From Doryteuthis pealeii (lineage: Eukaryota > Mollusca > Cephalopoda > Myopsida > Loliginidae), in assembly GCA_023376005.1 (NCBI GenBank), contig CM042157.1:87202652-87266651 (forward strand): a DNA stretch of 64,000 nt, in the 5' to 3' direction. Position numbers and translations under genes: made by a program. The notes below the pieces were generated by a model. That model had not been told where the DNA came from. It worked only from the letters and a program-made list of their open reading frames with translations, and did not search any database. Positions 1 through 11,360 of this stretch are shown here, piece after piece (positions within the stretch are counted from its first letter, which is position 1; every line of letters begins with the position of its first letter).

Positions 1-411
1 AATCCATACTTCTTTTTCCAGCTATGGTAAACTTTTGAAAGGTCCAAATAATCAAGATAATATCAATCCTTTGCAAGTCCCCTCCAGCAAACGAAATGCA
101 ATTCCTTTCCAACCGAACACGCCATTCTCACTTCAAATAGCAGTCGTCAGATTTCACTTGCCGTCCAAACACTTTCTTCCTCAACTCGCCCTGTCAGCGA
201 CAGTCCGTCTTTACTTCTGCTCGTTCGGATGCGCTTGTGGAAATTCGGATGTACTTTATTTGGTGTCTACTAACAATACTTCAGCTACGAGGAGGTAGCG
301 AGTTCAAGTATCCGTAGCCGCTCGCCACAGGCCAAACATATCCTGACGCGCTTTGTTTGTGGGGCTGGGAATTCCGCTTGTTCATAGGGCTGCCTTTCAG
401 TCTGGTCACAG
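1..411. other. No recognisable gene
   Basis: I see no repeat family member, splice-flanked exon or RNA gene here. Short open frames on both strands have mixed composition and no motif I recognise. The stretch is less AT-rich than its neighbours. Confidence 0.4.
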
Positions 412-496
412 TAAAATAGTAGGGAAGGCTAGGTTTCTTTAACCTTTGATAGGTAAGCAGTCTAGGAGAAGGTAAACTCTGAATTTGAAAGCTTGA
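412..496 (+). mobile_element. SINE-1 fragment (body only)
   Basis: The segment matches the body of the SINE-1 copies at 57690 and 58993. It has a 'taaaatagtaggg' block, then 'tctttaacc', then 'gtctaggagaagg' and an 'aactctgaatt' block, in the same order. The tRNA-like head and the 3' tail are missing. I infer an old truncated copy. Confidence 0.5.
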
Positions 497-739
497 GATC
501 AGTCGTTGATTGGGTTTGTGGCCTTCCTTTTGCACCAATTCTTTGCCAACGAACTGGCCAAAACAAGGCCTTCATCACTATAAGCAAAAACACTGTGGTG
601 GGTTGTTCATTGGATAACCCTCATGCGTCGAAATCGAGAAGAGAAGTCCATTGAGAGTGTTGAGATGCCTCCTTTCTTTTTAAAACATTTGCATTTTAGT
701 TTATCTGGAGTTCACATCTGAGGTCGAAGTTTCTATAGG

Positions 740-749
740 NNNNNNNNNN
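740..749. other. Assembly gap (10 N)
   Basis: Ten N in a row. The length is a placeholder, so distances across it cannot be trusted. Confidence 0.98.
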
Positions 750-1066
750 TGTGTATTTAGAGTACGTAAGGCGCTAATAGTCTATGTTGAGTTTTATGTT
801 CTGGGGATGGACTAAGACTTTGGGCGTTTTTTTGATTTACATGCTAATTATATTTGGGAATGTATAAACCCATTAATGGTCCTTCCAGCTATGGGATAAA
901 CTGTATGGTAGCTACAGAACTCTTTAAGAAATTACTTACTAAGCAACAGAACACCTGGGTAGTACCTTAATTTTGTGCTTAGCCTGTAGAGTGAATGTGG
1001 GAGAAAATTCAATTGTCAAGGTGTTTTGTATCCACTAAATGAAGTACAAATTCTTCAAATATATTT

Positions 1067-1544
1067 TTAAAAGAGAGTAAAAAAAGCGCAAAAGAAAAAT
1101 GAAAATGAAAACTGAGCCCCGTCCCTCATTCACAAAATAAAATGTTGCAGTGACAGTATAATCAACACAAGACTATTTTGAATATTTTCCAACAATCAAA
1201 TTTTCCCACAAAATCGTAGGTATTTATTTATTTGTAACTGTTTTTTGTTAACTTTCTTGTTACATAAACTAAGATAAATAACAAAACAAAAAAAACGGAC
1301 TGATGAGTATAAAAACGGAGATTGTTTAAATTGCTTACTCCAATTTTTGTTTTTTTTACAGTAACAAGAAGTTAACAAAAAAGTTTACAAATAAATAAAT
1401 TTACCTACGATTTTGTGGAAAATTGATTGTGGAAAATATTCAAAATAATTGTTTGATTATAATGCACGCAACATTTTATTTGAGAGGACGGGGCTCAGTT
1501 TTCATTTCAAATTTTTCTTTTTCTTTTTTTTTACTCCTTTAAAT
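1067..1544. repeat. Long foldback (inverted repeat, about 190-bp arms)
   Basis: The left arm (about 1067-1263) and right arm (about 1361-1544) are near-complementary, with a 97-bp loop. Landmarks pair in mirror order: 'gagccccgtcc' with 'ggacggggctc', 'acaaaatcgtaggt' with 'acctacgattttgt', and 'tttcttgttac' with 'gtaacaagaa'. This fits a foldback/MITE-like element or two oppositely oriented copies. A transcript through it would form long double-stranded RNA. I see no transposase. Confidence 0.85.
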
Positions 1545-2009
1545 AATATGAGATTCTGTCCCTTATTTCAGATACCACAAAACCTCTGACCATATGGGAA
1601 TTTTAACTATCCACACCCTCCATGAGGCACAATCATTGTCTTTCAAAAATAAGTTTACGACGCCGCGGAGGGTGTTTTCTGTTGCTAGTAAGTTTAATTT
1701 CTTAAGAGTCTGAGACTAAATTGTGGCCATACACTATTTATCTCATAGCTGGAATGGTTACCATAATAATGGGTTATATACGATTACTCTCCTCATAAAT
1801 ATATTAGCTTAAATGAAAATGAAACAGCCCTTGTCTCCATATTTGATCTTGATCCATTTCATATGACGATAAAAAGTACATGACTATAGCGCTACGTCTC
1901 TATAATACGTTACAAATAAGAATTTTTCGTTATAAGTAACCATTCTTTGACGTAGAGTTATATATTTAAATCAGTATCTATATGGTGACCCAACTCCTCG
2001 AGTGAGCAG
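1545..2009. other. Unannotated AT-rich DNA
   Basis: No repeat family, RNA gene or exon-like stretch that I recognise. Confidence 0.4.
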
Positions 2010-2275
2010 TATTTGACACTGGGTCAATTTTTAAGCAGTGTTTAACAGTTTGAATCAGAGTTTCCTTTCTTTAGACTGGTTAGCTAGACTTAAAAAAGCC
2101 CAGTCTTTCCCAACTATTTACCCAAGCATTGAAGGAGGGCTTAGTTGGATGTATGCCTTTTCCCCAGTGTATTAGCGCTATGGTGAAAAGCAAACAAGAC
2201 TTAATCCAGGATGTTGAAATAGGGACGACGAGTCCATTTCGTATGATAAACCAAATTACAGAACGCGCCTCCAGC
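2010..2275 (-). mobile_element. SINE-1, minus strand, nearly full length
   Basis: Reading the minus strand gives a head starting GGAGGCGCG, a degenerate B-box region ending in CCTGG, the 'ccagc..tgggtaaatagt' body, 'ggctttttt.aag' and the 'ctctga.tcaaactgtt' tail block. The same blocks in the same order occur at 57690-57970 (plus) and elsewhere. tRNA-derived SINEs are transcribed by RNA polymerase III from internal A and B boxes and moved by LINE proteins. This copy is diverged and probably inactive. Confidence 0.75.
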
Positions 2276-3340
2276 TATACGTACCTAGCGTTAATGATTA
2301 CTGGATATCAAATCGATATCATTGGCAAGAATCTTTAGTCGATTTAAAGGCAAGATCGTTTGCAATAGATTTTCTCAATCAACAGATCGCGATAATTATT
2401 TTTGGTTTTTCGACTAAGGAAGTAATTCCTAATTTCTAATAAGAAGCATATGAGTACGAGACACATAATCACTTTCCTCATCTGTGTCTCTTATATAGTC
2501 ATTTAAAAATTAATCATTATTGTCACTGTACATTGAAATGGTCTTGTCTATAAAGCACGTATTCCAATAACACTCTATTGTCTCTATTATGGAAATCGCT
2601 CCTGGAAGTATTAATATTAATTTAAGTCTTAATAGAAAGGGTGGGAAATAATATGGGGCGCGATATTGATATTTCCGAATCAGAAGTTTCCCTTGCCTCT
2701 GTTATGGGGACGATATATATAGCACGGGTTCACCGTCTTCTCCACAAGCCAGTTAGTTCATTTTGGTCAACACTTCTTCGGTTTCGTCTAGGCAGCTCGC
2801 TGAGACAAATCCGATCCAGAGTCTCGTTGTCGAAATAATTTTTAACAGTTTCAAATCGCAATTACCTCATTTTAGTATTGAATTTGTTTGCTGTGGAGCT
2901 AAAATCCACGTTTCTTTCTGGGTCGTTCGCAAAGCGCTTCGAGTCGTCGGTCGTCGTCGTCGACTGCTTCTGCTGCTGCTGACCCCCCCATGTCGTTCTC
3001 GATCTCTCACACCTTGTCATATATGGAGACAGCATTTACCCAAACATTTCCGGGCCATAGTCTGAACTTGCGTCCGATTCTAGTTCGTATCAAATCTGTA
3101 AAAATATCGTCTCGCATCAACTTTAAACCAAAGCCTTCTAAAAGTTAGGCCGGAAGAGCTACTTGGATTAGTGTCTGTAACGAATATTTGTGTCAAGCTG
3201 AAAATCTACTCGAGCCATCTGTGGTATTGTCGCTTCCAGTATCAGTATTGGTAGGTTTACAGAGAAAAGAATAGAAAGATGTTCTTTTCTAAGTAAGCGA
3301 TAAATCTCTCTTAGCTAGCCTAGCTTCTATTTATCTATAT
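2276..3340. other. Mostly unique DNA with a small acidic/basic ORF
   Basis: No repeat match was recognised. On the minus strand between about 3010 and 2895 a short frame reads through GCA and GAC repeats (an Ala run, then four Asp) and ends in a basic RPRKKRGF tail before a stop. It begins just after a stop and has a 7-base C run in it. I cannot assign a function, and it may be chance. Confidence 0.25.
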
Positions 3341-3345
3341 ACCTC

Positions 3346-3535
3346 ACAACACAAACACACACACATACACACACACACGTGTGTGTGTGTGTGTGGTGTG
3401 TGTTTTGTGGTCAATACAGTGAATAGAGCATATATCTAAGGATAGCGTAGACATTAAATCAAAGACCGTTGGTAATATATCCTCAAATATAACATATATA
3501 TACGTGTGTGTGTTGGTGTGTGTGTGTGTGTGTGT
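3346..3535. repeat. (CA)n/(GT)n microsatellite with a palindromic junction
   Basis: A (CA)n run ends at ...CACACGTGTG..., switching directly into (GT)n near 3379, so the junction is a perfect palindrome. A second GT block lies at about 3505-3537. The junction could extrude as a cruciform, and the alternating purine-pyrimidine tract is Z-DNA prone. The 106-codon minus-strand frame across it is repeat-derived. Confidence 0.9.
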
Positions 3536-3540
3536 GTTCA

Positions 3541-4990
3541 ACTCTCGGCAGCAGCAAACAGAATGTCTTACGTGTTTTTCCTTTCTTCGTTGTCCCTTCA
3601 CAAGGTCTATATAATTCGTATATACCCGAAAATAAAGTAACAGGGGCTTAGTATCAATTTTCATATACCGAATGATGATAACACTAGCGATTTATTTGTC
3701 GGGACGTGTATTTCTTCCATTTCGAAAAAAAAAACACATTAAGTAGAAATTACGAAAATATACTAAATAAAGAGAAACTTACGAAAAATGATTCTACATT
3801 ATTTAACATTAAACATGTTCCTTTAGTGTCAAATACGCATATAACGTAATACATTACCAGTACAATCAGATTTCGTGAGTACTGCCGGCATCCTTGGTTC
3901 TCAGATGTAGTAAATAAAAGTATAAAAGCAAAAGCCAATAAAGTATCCCTGGATGTTATAGTATTTCTTTGTAAAGTCCTCCGTCCGTCACCAAAGTATG
4001 ATCCCAATAGCAATGAGCGAAGGCTAAGAATCATAGCTAGATATAAATATCACATAATCAGCAGGAGCAGCACTGCCGATGATTGACTATAATGGGTTGC
4101 CTCGCAGTGGTCACTGTGGTATGTTCAACGACGAGTTCTATATATTTATAAGAGGTTGATCTAGCCGACAACGCTCACTATTTAACCTACAAAACAATTC
4201 CACAAAAGATCACCCCTTTCTGAGAATGTTTACGCTGCTACTCAATTTAGGGTATTTCGAAGAGGATCTGCTTATATCAAAATCATCCAAAGAAAAATCA
4301 AAGGAACTTAAGGTCTTATTTTGCAAGGTAGGTCTTCTTGTAATTTCGGGGAACACGGTATCTATCTATTTAATATAATAGTCTACATATAAGTAGCTGC
4401 TATTCCTAATAATACTCGCTCATTGTAACTCACTCTTTGGCATTTCACTCGTATTATGAATGTATCTATTGTGAGGGGTAGGAGTCTCCATTCGGACGTA
4501 GTCGTTACCTAATGAAATCACAGTAAGTGATTCTGTAACTTCCAAGTCCGTCGCTACTTACGTTTGATTTACGGGTTTAAATAACTCCATAGAAAAGTAT
4601 GTAACCATTCTCTATGGTATTTTTTGTAATTTAATTTTAAAAGAGATCTTAATAAGCTTGGATGTAATTAAATGTTTATCCAAGTCTTGCCTATTATTTG
4701 TATCTGAGTACTATTGATATATAATTGAGTCTCACGGCACAGATTACTTGTTAACAGATTTTATCTGCGCTGGTCGGACACGAAAAACTATGGCGTTTTC
4801 TACATTTCGCCACTTAAGAACAAACATATATACATCTCAATTCTGGGCTTGGTGATAACAACCTTTGTTCGGTGACCAGAAGTGTTCAGCCTAGAATTTG
4901 TTGATCATTTATCCAGACAAGAGGTTGATCTCTTAATTGACACGTTGGAACATTAGACAATTCTAAGGCTCGCAATGTTCTGGAACATTC
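3541..4990. other. Unannotated AT-rich DNA
   Basis: About 1.4 kb without a recognised repeat family, RNA gene or convincing exon. Short open frames have no known motif. Confidence 0.4.
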
Positions 4991-5045
4991 AGACAACGAT
5001 CTTTATAGACAGGTTGGCCTGATATAAGAAATGGGAGTTGGCTTA

Positions 5046-5188
5046 CGGGAATTTGCTGTGGCAGCTGGCTTGCGCAGTTTCTTGCAGAAAGAGGAGTTAC
5101 CTCTTAGGTTTTTGAACGAGTATAGCCAGTCTGGAGGGTCGTGAATTAGGATGTGGACGGTGTCGCTTGGTGTGTGAAGCGTCATAAT
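5046..5188 (-). other. Exon-like ORF, unassigned
   Basis: The minus-strand frame has varied codon use unlike the surrounding AT-rich DNA, and includes HDPPDWLYSFKNLRG. A good donor-like AG|GTAACT sits directly after the codons for LRG, and another (GTAAGC) lies about 50 bases on. The acceptor side is weak. I do not recognise the protein. It may be a host exon or a transposon remnant. Confidence 0.25.
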
Positions 5189-5839
5189 ATTAGAATAAAT
5201 ATTTTACACCTGGACGAAGTTAAAAACTACATACCTATTCATATGAAGCACTGACCTCACTCTCTGTCTCTGTCTCTGTCTCTCTCTAAGAACAATACCA
5301 AGAAGAATTTAAATAAACAAGTTCATTTGAAAAATGCAAACGAAAAGTTTGTTATCAACTTTTATTTATCTACTCTCCGCAAAGAAAATTACTACTGAGA
5401 TTGTTTTATTGGCTTTCATTATCATAAACCAGCAAAGTAAGCAGATACTCCGATACTAAGGAGAGTGTATAGGTTGTAACTGTGCAAACACTATTGCAAA
5501 GTACTAATACTTCCAAGACTCGATATCCTGGGGACCTACACTAAACGCAAAGCAAAGAGCGAAGTTGATTTTATGAGTGAAGCTTTGCTGACGCTGACGA
5601 CATAATACTGTTGTAAACGAAAGACCCCAGAGGTTTACCTGTGTGTTGGTTGAAAGCGGTTCTATAGTCTGTTATAAACGACACTTGTCGTTTCCATAAC
5701 GTTATTATATTAATATGTTGGCACCCACGGAGGTCGCTGTAACAGCCCTGCCTACGTAACAACTACTATCTCTGATCATCGACCGTTTTTAATGAGTTAC
5801 AGGTTCTCGAATGAAGTGTGAGTTATATGAAACATCCGT

Positions 5840-6450
5840 TTCACTATAAAGATGTCGACTCTAATGTAGTGTCGATTCTATGAATTACCTTTCTATGTAA
5901 GTGTCGAAATTCTATGAAAGCCCTCCGTTTCGACATAAACGTACCAGTCTTTATCTATAAAATGTCGATTCTATGAGTAGTCTGAGTAATCCAATTATTT
6001 ACAACCGTTCTATGCAGTCAGTAGTCGTATTCTTATTGAAGAGTTCCATTTGCCATAACGGGAATAGTCCTAAGTTGTCCCATCATAAAGTGTCGATTTC
6101 TTGAAATGTAACCGTTCTATACACGTTATGCTGTTGTGATTCTATGAAGTTCCTGTTTCCATAACGTACCGTTTCTGATAAACTAAGTCGATTCTATGAA
6201 GAGATGAATCTAATATGAATCTAGACCGGTTTCTAATGTAGTGTCGATTCTATGAAGTTCCGTTTCCTAATCGGTACCGTTTCTATAAAGTAATGTCGAT
6301 TCTATGAATGACCGTTTGTAGTGTAGTGTCGATTTATTAAAAGTTCTGTTTTACTAGTACACGTACCGTTTTCTATAAAATCTATCATAATCTATAAAGT
6401 GTCGTTTCTATGAAGTGTCGGTATTCCTATGAAGAGTCACGTTTCTAAAA
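5840..6450 (+). repeat. Decayed minisatellite (GTCGATTCTATGAA core)
   Basis: About nine copies of a GTGTCGATTCTATGAA-like core occur near 5871, 5904, 5963, 6094, 6187, 6241, 6294, 6326 and 6400. They alternate with CCGTTTCTATAA-like blocks. Spacing varies from about 30 to 130 bases, so the array is old and scrambled. No coding potential. Confidence 0.75.
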
Positions 6451-7042
6451 CGTGATTAAACTCTACGTACGGAACTATGCTAACTGAAATATCATATTAG
6501 AGCCTCTATTATAAAGACAAGATAGAAATTTAAACATGGCAGAAAAGTAAATAAGAAAAAATCATATGTGTTGGGCCTATTATCTTGAAATTATTAATAT
6601 CTTCTATTTAGTTGTTGTTGTGATAGCGTGTGATTAAGGAGGTAACTTACCAACATACAAGTTTTACTGTATGGGTGCTCATTGCACAATAGAATTATGC
6701 ATGGTTCAAGTAGCAGTATGCAGCATCCCATGTGTAGCGTATTCAATGTCATGACAGTTACATGTATATGTGTGAACTTCACTTATGATTCATTCTACTT
6801 ACTCCAGCATGTCTGTGTTATTCGTCTCGTCGATACTATCTTTTGATCAGATCGGCGAGGTCTTCGGACTGGGTCGTTATCTTCCTCACATTACTGGTAT
6901 TTTTGTGTTACTATAATCGCAAGGAACAACACAAGAGGCATAATAGTCTTTGGTAACATACTTTTTCTTTATATCCCTGATATCTTAAACCTAGCAACGC
7001 GCGTTTGTGTTAGAGGGAGCTAACAGAGACGGCAAAGCAACG
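6451..7042. other. Unannotated AT-rich DNA
   Basis: No repeat family or RNA gene recognised. Confidence 0.4.
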
Positions 7043-7348
7043 TCACCTCGCCCTAACAAGTTGACTCAAACGCTTCCAAAATCTCCAATTTCTAACTTTA
7101 TTCCCAGCGTTGGTTTTGATAATGATTGGTACTCCGTAAGTCTCATGTAAGAATGCCGCATTGTCCAGATGAAACAAAACTTCATCATTAAGATGTATTT
7201 TCCTGGGTTGACTGTTATATTTCAAACCACTCCTAATACCTTCATGGCTAATGCCTGCCTCCCTATGAACAGAGTACAAAATAACGCATTGGATCTTGCT
7301 AGAGAGGCGAACCTGGGAACGTAAAGGTGAGTGCTTATAACCAATCAC
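7043..7348 (-). CDS. Unassigned 101-codon ORF
   Basis: This ORF has mixed, non-repetitive composition and a fairly basic C-terminus (NWRFWKRLSQLVRAR then stop). No signal peptide, membrane segment or family motif is visible. It may be a decayed transposon fragment, as basic W/R-rich C-termini are common in LINE proteins, or a chance frame. No conserved neighbour helps. Confidence 0.2.
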   Translation of the reverse strand: MIGYKHSPLRSQVRLSSKIQCVILYSVHREAGISHEGIRSGLKYNSQPRKIHLNDEVLFHLDNAAFLHETYGVPIIIKTNAGNKVRNWRFWKRLSQLVRAR

Positions 7349-8058
7349 AGTGAGAACACACCTGTAAAGACCATCTCCGCACGCTGAAAAAGAGTGGGGA
7401 GGGGGTCAGAGATTATTAGACAAGAGAAATTGGAGACCAAACCTAGACGACACGACTGTTAGAAGATCAACTAAAGATAATTAAATTATTAAGACTAGTT
7501 GGCCATAGAAACTAGGCCCAACCAGATGAGATTGTCAGTGGCCTAGTTTTCTAAAAAAATACCCTTAGACAATTCTTTTGAGGACAGTTCGATTTCTTTA
7601 GAGTATGTCTTTTATTGAAATGGTGAGTTGTGGATTTAAAATATGATATTGGGCACTCCCAAAACTCCCTAAAAAGTAATTCAATCGATTATATTACAAT
7701 AAATAAATGGGGTACATAATTAGTAATGTGTGGTGTACCTGAAGGTGTAAAAAAACGAAAAAACTGGATGTATAATTAAACACGAAAGTTAATTTCATAC
7801 TGACCAAAACTGACGGTGGAAGAGAATATAAACACTGAACCAAATACACTCAAACTTGAGTAGATAATCATAAATAAATATAAAAGGTGCATATAGATAA
7901 TCATAAATAGCTACCTTTACGAAATATATAGTCTATCGCATGATATAATAGTCAATGTTTATACAATATCTATACATGAATTGTAATACATACACGCCCT
8001 ATGGTGCAAAATTATTGAAACACAAATGAATAATTCCAATTTATATATTTATTATTAC
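7349..8058. other. Unannotated AT-rich DNA
   Basis: No gene seen. Short TA-rich runs lie near 7860-7990. Confidence 0.4.
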
Positions 8059-8650
8059 CTAGCAAATATTAGCACACCTCCGGGTGCAAGTATTTAAGTT
8101 TTGATATAATAAATATTATTAAATTAAAGGCTAAATAAGAATCAGATAAAAAAGATTGAACAGAGAGGAGGTATAATAAAAAATAGAAACAACTGAAACT
8201 TCATCTTTCATACTCCTCTTTCATTGTATTTTTCCTAATTAATATTTAGTTAAAATAGGAAGTAAGAGATAAATACAGTTATTTCTTCTTGTAATGATTT
8301 CATTTTAAGATTTATAGAGATTTTGCTTTATATTCTTTAAATAAAACCAAAACAGTTAAAATCAATAATCCAGCACATATTTATAAAATACAAATTTTTA
8401 ATATCAATATGCAAATTAGCCTTCGTTCACACTGTAAACCACTATTTTGTTTGTATATATAAATAAATTGATGTTATGTAGTAAGTAGAATGTAACAGTA
8501 TTAATAATGTAAAATCTTTTTTATTAATATGAGTTTAAAAATATAAAAATCATGGAAACATTGGAACGTAAATAACTAAGGAATAGTGATATGAGTAGTA
8601 ATTAGTTTCGGTTACTGACAGAAAAGCACACAATCTCCATTATAATAAGA
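8059..8650 (-). mobile_element. Non-autonomous Helitron-like element, copy 1
   Basis: On the minus strand the element starts TCTTATTATAATGGAGATT and ends with a hairpin region (decayed here) followed by a short AT spacer and CTAG. That is the Helitron plan: 5' TC, 3' hairpin then CTRR. It is about 592 bp, has no Rep/helicase frame, and is collinear with the copies at 30513, 49980 and 61140. Flanking bases are C/C rather than the expected A/T, so the ends or flanks have mutated. Confidence 0.7.
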
Positions 8651-9310
8651 CCTATTGAAATGAATAATAGGCCAGACTATTTTTCCAGAGTTGTCAATTA
8701 TGTCATAGTCATTGTGGATTAGAGAAATTAATGTATTTAGTATAAAGGCATTTATTTTTGTATAACAAATATATATTGAAGATTTATCAGACCAGAGCAG
8801 AATTTAGGAGTCACACAGTCTTCATTGAGAAAAAAAGAAAGCAAAAAAAATGTGTTACTACTAGTGTGGAAAAAATCATGCATCAAGCGTAAATACATAA
8901 ATACTAGCATTCCCTTAAAATTGGTGAATGTCCATCATTTTTCACACCTTCTTCTTCGTACCTATATTATTGTGAAAGCGTCCTAAAACCAATACGAATT
9001 TCTTAAGATGAGATAGATTGTGAGATAATATATAAGAAAATACGTTTATTTGCCGTGATGTGACGATTGAGACAATATGATGTTATAATGGATAATAAAT
9101 ATCTGATTCTAAATGCGAAAATATGGCTATTAGACTGTTTTAAAAAATTATGAAATTCCACGAATTTTCTTGGACGTTCAGAAAAAATCTGTGAGCTGGA
9201 AATTTAATTTCTGTTTCTGTCAGAAATAGAATTCGCAAAAAACATATTTTAATAACCGAAATAAAGATTGTAGGTCCTCCCACTTTCCTTTCGATTTTAT
9301 GCTCTCTTGG
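8651..9310. other. Unannotated AT-rich DNA
   Basis: No recognised repeat family or exon. Confidence 0.4.
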
Positions 9311-9334
9311 ATCTCTCCAACACTCGTCATACAC

Positions 9335-9839
9335 TCTCTTTAAATGTACTATCGTCTCCTGACGCTTTTCTCTCTATTCATCTCTCTCTCTCTCTCATAA
9401 TCTCTCTCTCTCTGGTTATGCTGCCGCTGCCTGCTCTTCCTTCTTGTGTTCTTGTTCTTGTTCTTGTTCTGTTCCTTGTTCTTGACTGTTTTTCTTAACA
9501 GAAATAATCGATAAAGATTTGGCTTCTTACTTCATTTCCTTTCTGCTCTTTAACCTCTTCTCTCGTCTCTCTCTTCTCTCTCTCGCTCTCTGTGTGTTCG
9601 TCGCTCGTCTGTGTTCTTGTCTCGTCTCGTTGGTTGTTGGTTCCTGTCTCGTAATCTATCTATTCTATTCTTTTATTCCTTATACTGTTGCCTGTCGTCT
9701 TCTTCCTGTCTTGCTTATAACAATTGAAAGTTCACATCTCTGGATTTTTGCTCGTTCTTCCTCCGCTCTCTCAGTTTCTCGTGCACTTCGGGAGATCTAT
9801 CTATCCTCTCCTAACTATACTTACCTAGAATTTGTTTCT

Positions 9840-9876
<37 letters not shown>

Positions 9877-10000
9877 AGTCTAGTATTGCCTGTCTCTTCC
9901 TTCTCTTCTCTTTTCCTCTCTATTGGCTGTTATTCTTCTCTCTGTTATTCTTCTTCTCTGTTCTTCTACTTCTCTCTCTCCTCTCTCTCTCTCTGCGGTA
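9335..10000 (+). repeat. Pyrimidine-rich (CT)n/(TTC)n region
   Basis: Long stretches of TCTCTC, CTTGTTCTTG and TATC runs. The open frames across it (119 codons at 9519) are Leu/Ser-rich products of the CT bias. The homopyrimidine strand could form triplex (H-DNA). Confidence 0.85.
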
Positions 10001-10520
10001 TTCAAAAATGACGCGAATGATTAATTTTAAAACAAGCAAAATACGCACCTTTTGGGCCAAAAGTATGTTAAATGCTTTAATTTAGAAAAATATTATACAA
10101 TCCTTTTACTCTAAAAACAAGATTAAATGAATTAAATAAGAACAAATATATAAAAAAAGGTTACATCTATTTTACACTCGATTTCTATATAAAATATTGC
10201 ATAGGATTACTTTATGTTAGACGAATCAAAACAATAATTTAGTAATCTAATATCATTAGAAATCAATCACATACGTCGTCTCTCTCCTTCTCCTTCCTCT
10301 CACAAATAATTATTTATTAAACTCGTTTTTGTTAAACCCATATGCGAAATTTAAATCTATACCATATTACTAATGTAAACCTTTCTATTTCTTAAGGGTT
10401 TATTACAACATATTGGAGGATTTTAAACACGCATCTAATTCCATGTGTTGTGATTAAGACAAATCTAATGCTAAGACTACAAGACGATCATGGTTGGTAA
10501 TCCTGCAACAATTAGCTTAC

Positions 10521-10607
10521 AATAAATGAGTAGTCAGCCCTCCCCTCTTTGCTTAGTTTCAACTTGGTCGACGCAATTTTCCATTCCCCATCTTCCGTAA
10601 ACTCTAC
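10521..10607 (-). CDS. Candidate exon, possibly Cys-loop receptor-like
   Basis: The minus strand shows a T-rich acceptor tract ending TATTTTCAG, then 29 open codons (87 bp, phase 0 to 0), then donor GTAAGC. The peptide begins VEFTEDGEWKIASTK and ends ADYSFI. Codon use is balanced and GC is higher than in the flanks. The pattern NGEWxI followed by about 15 residues and YSxI resembles the stretch before the first membrane helix of Cys-loop ligand-gated channels (nicotinic-receptor-like). That is a family impression only, as no neighbouring exon was found. Both splice sites fitting one frame makes chance less likely. Confidence 0.4.
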
Positions 10608-10974
10608 CTGAAAATACGAATTTGTTTGAATCAATACAACTTGCGTGTTTTCAAACACGAAATAATCACCCTCAAAATGTTCTTAATTGTGCTATGCGCA
10701 TTATTTGGGTGAACGTAATTGTTTATAAGAAGCATATTAATGATATTTTCTGTGTTACCAAAACCGCGCATTTGTATTGATTCGAACAAAATTGTTATTT
10801 TCCAGTGGTAGATTTACGGTGGAAATTAAAATGGCCGATCTCCAAAACATAACGGCACCCTACCAGTGAACAAACAAGGGGAAGATTACTCTCATTCTAT
10901 GTATGCTAAGTGTTCAGATTACCTCTCGGTTAATAGATAAAGAATGCTAATCTTTATTTCATTGAGAAAATAGC

Positions 10975-11055
10975 GTAAATAACAAGGGAATTATGACGTT
11001 GGTGGCGACGTAGTTTTTGGGTTAAGAACGTCATAATCTCCATTATACATAAAGA
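10975..11055 (-). mobile_element. Helitron-like 5' terminus, divergent subfamily
   Basis: About 80 bp align with the 5' end of the Helitron-like copies. The blocks are 'aacaagggaatt.tgac', then 'gtagttt', then 'ataatctccattat', then 'aaaga'. The orientation is the same as the full copies. The CTRR end could not be located, so the element's extent is unknown. Confidence 0.5.
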
Positions 11056-11191
11056 ATTACAGGAATAAAAATTATTATTGGTTTTAATCAATTTTCTTTA
11101 AATTTTTATTTTCAAAGTCCATTCAATTTATTTACAAAATTCTACCCGCTCCCCTTTTAACTTTTTTGAGAATATATTTTCTTTAATGCAG

Positions 11192-11360
11192 GTCGTACTC
11201 AGCCAAAACAGGATATCCATGACTTTCTCTCCGCCAAACGTCCCTATCAACCATCGCAATCTGGCAGTCCTCCGCGCAGCAATTCCACGAATCCGCACAG
11301 CAGCTGGTCGATGCAAGTTTTTGGCTGATTCGCCTACATCTGCAAGTGTCCGCGTGTGAG
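11192..11360 (+). other. Exon-like GC-rich segment, reading ambiguous
   Basis: A good acceptor (TTTTCTTTAATGCAG) precedes a GC-richer stretch. One plus frame reads RTQPKQDIHDFLSAKRPYQ, then a Ser/Pro/Asn-rich run, and stops after SWSMQVFG near 11326. It could be a last coding exon with a disordered tail. Another plus frame stays open to about 11360. Minus frames are also open, one ending AMVDRDVWRRESHGYPV, which resembles some LINE C-termini. The signal is either a host exon on plus or a LINE remnant on minus. Confidence 0.3.

Noticed and set aside
860..985. Possible SINE-1 piece ('ccttccagctatggg')
   Set aside because: Only one short block matches, and the neighbouring blocks are absent or out of order.
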